From UBA8337 sp049889915 (GTDB lineage Bacteria > Pseudomonadota > Alphaproteobacteria > RS24), in NCBI GenBank assembly GCA_049889915.1, contig JBMHCM010000102.1, positions 1-13,363 of the forward strand: DNA of 13,363 nt. The letters are read 5' to 3'. Below, piece after piece: positions 11,519-13,363 of this stretch. Under the pieces are notes generated by a model that saw nothing but the letters and a program-made list of their open reading frames with translations, was not told where the DNA came from and made no database searches. Each line of letters starts with the position of its first letter. Within the stretch, counting starts at the first letter, position 1. The position numbers and the translations under genes were made by a program.

Positions 11519-13363
11519 CGCAAATCCGGGGCTGTTGCTTCCGCCGTCAGGGCCGCTTTGGCCTCGTCCAACGCAATAACGATTTGCTCTTTCGAGCCGA
11601 GGCGGCGCATCGACACTGTGCCTTCTTCAGCTTCGCGCATGCCGACAGCCAAAATGACCGGCACTTTGGCCAGCGAATGCTCGCGCACTTTGTAGTTAAT
11701 CTTCTCATTGCGCACATCGGCGCGGGCGCGCAAACCGCCCGCCTTCATCGCATCAACGACCTGCTGCGCATAATCATTGGCCTCAGAGGTAATCGGGCAG
11801 ACCACCACTTGCTCAGGCGCCAGCCAAAGCGGCATCTTACCGGCATAGCTTTCAATCATCATGCCCAAGAAACGTTCCATTGAGCCGAGCACGGCGCGGT
11901 GCAACATCACCGGACGGTGCTTATTGCCATCCTCGCCGATATAGGCGGCATCCAAACGCTCCGGCAACACAAAGTCGAGTTGCAGCGTGCCACATTGCCA
12001 GGTCCGACCAATCGCATCGCGCAAATGATATTCAATTTTCGGGCCATAAAACGCCCCCTCGCCCGGCAGCTCTTCCCAGTCGAGGCCAACCTCAGACAGC
12101 GCATCACGCAAGCCCTGCTCAGCGCGGTCCCACACCGCATCCTCACCGGCCCGCATATCGGGGCGCAGCGCCAGCTTGACGGATACCTCATCAAAGCCCA
12201 GATCTTCATAGACTTGCGTCACCAGCCCACAAAAATCTACCGCTTCGGAAATAATCTGGTCTTCGCGGCAGAAAATATGCGCATCATCTTGTGTCATTTG
12301 CCGCACCCGCATCAGCCCGTGCAGCGCGCCATGCGGCTCATTACGGTGGCAGCACCCAAACTCGGCCATGCGGATGGGCAGGTCGCGATATGACTTAATG
12401 CCCTGCTTGAAAATTTGCACATGGGCTGGGCAGTTCATCGGTTTGATGGCCATCAAATCGGCATCGCCGGAAATCACTGCGTCGCCTTTTTCAGTGGACG
12501 GCACCTCATCCGGCACGACAAACATATTCTCACGGAATTTATCCCAATGGCCCGACTGCTCCCAAAAGCGCTTATCGAGCAATTGCGGTGTCTTTACTTC
12601 TTCATAATCATGCTGGCTCAAACGGCGGCGAATATATTGCTCCATTTGCTGCCAGATGACATAGCCCTTGGCGTGCCAAAATACGCTGCCTTGCGCTTCT
12701 TCTTGGAAATGGAACAAATCCATCTCGCGGCCGATTTTACGGTGGTCGCGTTTTTCCGCTTCTTCCACCATATGCAGATAGGCTTTCAGATCTTTTTCGT
12801 TGCCCCAACATGTGCCGTAAATGCGCTGCAGCATTTCATTATTGCTGTCGCCGCGCCAATAGGCACCGGCCAGCTTGGTCAGTTTAAAGGCTTTGCCCAG
12901 CTTGCCGGTTGACGGCAAATGCGGGCCGCGGCACAAATCTTTCCACGCGCCCTGCCGGTAAATAGTCACATCCTGCTCGGGCGGGATAGAGGCAATGATT
13001 TCCGCTTTATATTCTTCGCCAATCTCTTTGAAATGCGCCACCGCTTCATCGCGATCCCACACCTCGCGGACAATCTCTTCATTGCGGTCGACGATTTCCT
13101 TCATGCGCTTTTCAATCGCTTCCAAATCGTCGAGGCTGAACGGCTCTTCGCGGGCGAAGTCATAATAAAAACCGTTTTCAATAACCGGACCAATGGTCAC
13201 TTGCGTGCCGGGAAACAACTCCTGCACCGCCTCGGCCAATACGTGCGCGCAATCATGGCGCATCAACTCCACGCCATCGTCATCGGCCGCGGTAATTACC
13301 GCCACCTCGGCATCGGCCTCTACCGTGCGGGCCAAATCAATCACCTCGCCATTGACTTTCCAA
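11515..13363 (-). CDS. thrS: Threonyl-tRNA synthetase (partial, N-terminus beyond the right edge)
   Basis: A class II aminoacyl-tRNA synthetase that attaches threonine to tRNA-Thr. The frame runs off the right edge through WKVNGEV, part of the N-terminal TGS domain; by alignment with E. coli ThrRS about 37 residues are missing. A GTG at 13344 is an internal valine and not the start. Counting from that valine, the editing domain has RHDCAH (His30, His34) and CRGPH (Cys138, His142). The catalytic core has MNCPAH (zinc ligand Cys305), MAEFGCCHRNEP (motif 2, about 326-337), DDAHIF (zinc ligand His356) and HRAVLGSMERF (third zinc ligand, motif 3). The anticodon-binding domain follows and ends TAPDLR. 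All key residues are present. It is convergent with the exported-protein gene, sharing TTAA at the stops. Confidence 0.96.
   Translation of the reverse strand, partial: WKVNGEVIDLARTVEADAEVAVITAADDDGVELMRHDCAHVLAEAVQELFPGTQVTIGPVIENGFYYDFAREEPFSLDDLEAIEKRMKEIVDRNEEIVREVWDRDEAVAHFKEIGEEYKAEIIASIPPEQDVTIYRQGAWKDLCRGPHLPSTGKLGKAFKLTKLAGAYWRGDSNNEMLQRIYGTCWGNEKDLKAYLHMVEEAEKRDHRKIGREMDLFHFQEEAQGSVFWHAKGYVIWQQMEQYIRRRLSQHDYEEVKTPQLLDKRFWEQSGHWDKFRENMFVVPDEVPSTEKGDAVISGDADLMAIKPMNCPAHVQIFKQGIKSYRDLPIRMAEFGCCHRNEPHGALHGLMRVRQMTQDDAHIFCREDQIISEAVDFCGLVTQVYEDLGFDEVSVKLALRPDMRAGEDAVWDRAEQGLRDALSEVGLDWEELPGEGAFYGPKIEYHLRDAIGRTWQCGTLQLDFVLPERLDAAYIGEDGNKHRPVMLHRAVLGSMERFLGMMIESYAGKMPLWLAPEQVVVCPITSEANDYAQQVVDAMKAGGLRARADVRNEKINYKVREHSLAKVPVILAVGMREAEEGTVSMRRLGSKEQIVIALDEAKAALTAEATAPDLR

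Noticed and set aside
13342..13344. GTG as the start of thrS
   Set aside because: The frame continues upstream to the window edge as WKVNGE, which matches the TGS domain of ThrRS, so this GTG is an internal valine.

Overview
The window reads as a gene-dense stretch of a proteobacterial chromosome. The ThrRS, NAD kinase, CaiB/BaiF, DksA-like and class II aldolase/adducin proteins look alphaproteobacterial. That assignment is an inference from protein style; there is no rRNA or other marker here. Nearly all the DNA is coding, the longest non-coding gap is about 130 bp, and I see no mobile element, tRNA, rRNA, CRISPR array or phage gene.

Layout: (1) 1-820, plus strand: the 3' end of an unrecognised gene, then a cytochrome b561-type membrane protein. 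(2) 817-4185, minus strand: reading along transcription, a VOC-fold protein, glycerol kinase (glpK), a class II aldolase/adducin-like protein and a cytochrome c'. The cytochrome c' gene runs into the b561 gene tail to tail. (3) 4268-5041, plus strand: NAD kinase. (4) 5056-7437, minus strand: a DksA/TraR-type zinc-finger regulator, an MFS transporter and a Nudix hydrolase, closely spaced and probably one operon. (5) 7503-8711, plus strand: a CaiB/BaiF (family III) CoA-transferase. (6) 8689-10573, minus strand: a YdjA-like nitroreductase followed by a MATE efflux transporter, probably translationally coupled. (7) 10640-11518, plus strand: an exported protein of unknown family, possibly an outer-membrane beta-barrel. 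(8) 11515-13363, minus strand: threonyl-tRNA synthetase, cut by the right window edge before its N-terminus.

How the genes relate: the genes are mostly housekeeping or general metabolism (glycerol phosphorylation, NADP synthesis, tRNA charging, acyl-CoA transfer, drug or metabolite export). The most plausible functional pair is the membrane cytochrome b561 and the periplasmic cytochrome c', adjacent but convergent. Cytochrome c' is only 8 bp downstream of the aldolase-like gene, so those two are probably co-transcribed despite having no obvious shared chemistry.

The more unusual signals are non-coding. They are a tandem array of about five 16-bp units in front of glpK; three copies of a GTCAAA element at an exact 18-bp period in front of the aldolase/cytochrome c' pair; a perfect 13-bp tandem duplication at the dksA-like start codon that creates a tiny overlapping upstream ORF; and convergent gene pairs whose stop codons share a palindromic tetranucleotide (CTAG, TTAA). 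I did not find a convincing new multi-gene system here.
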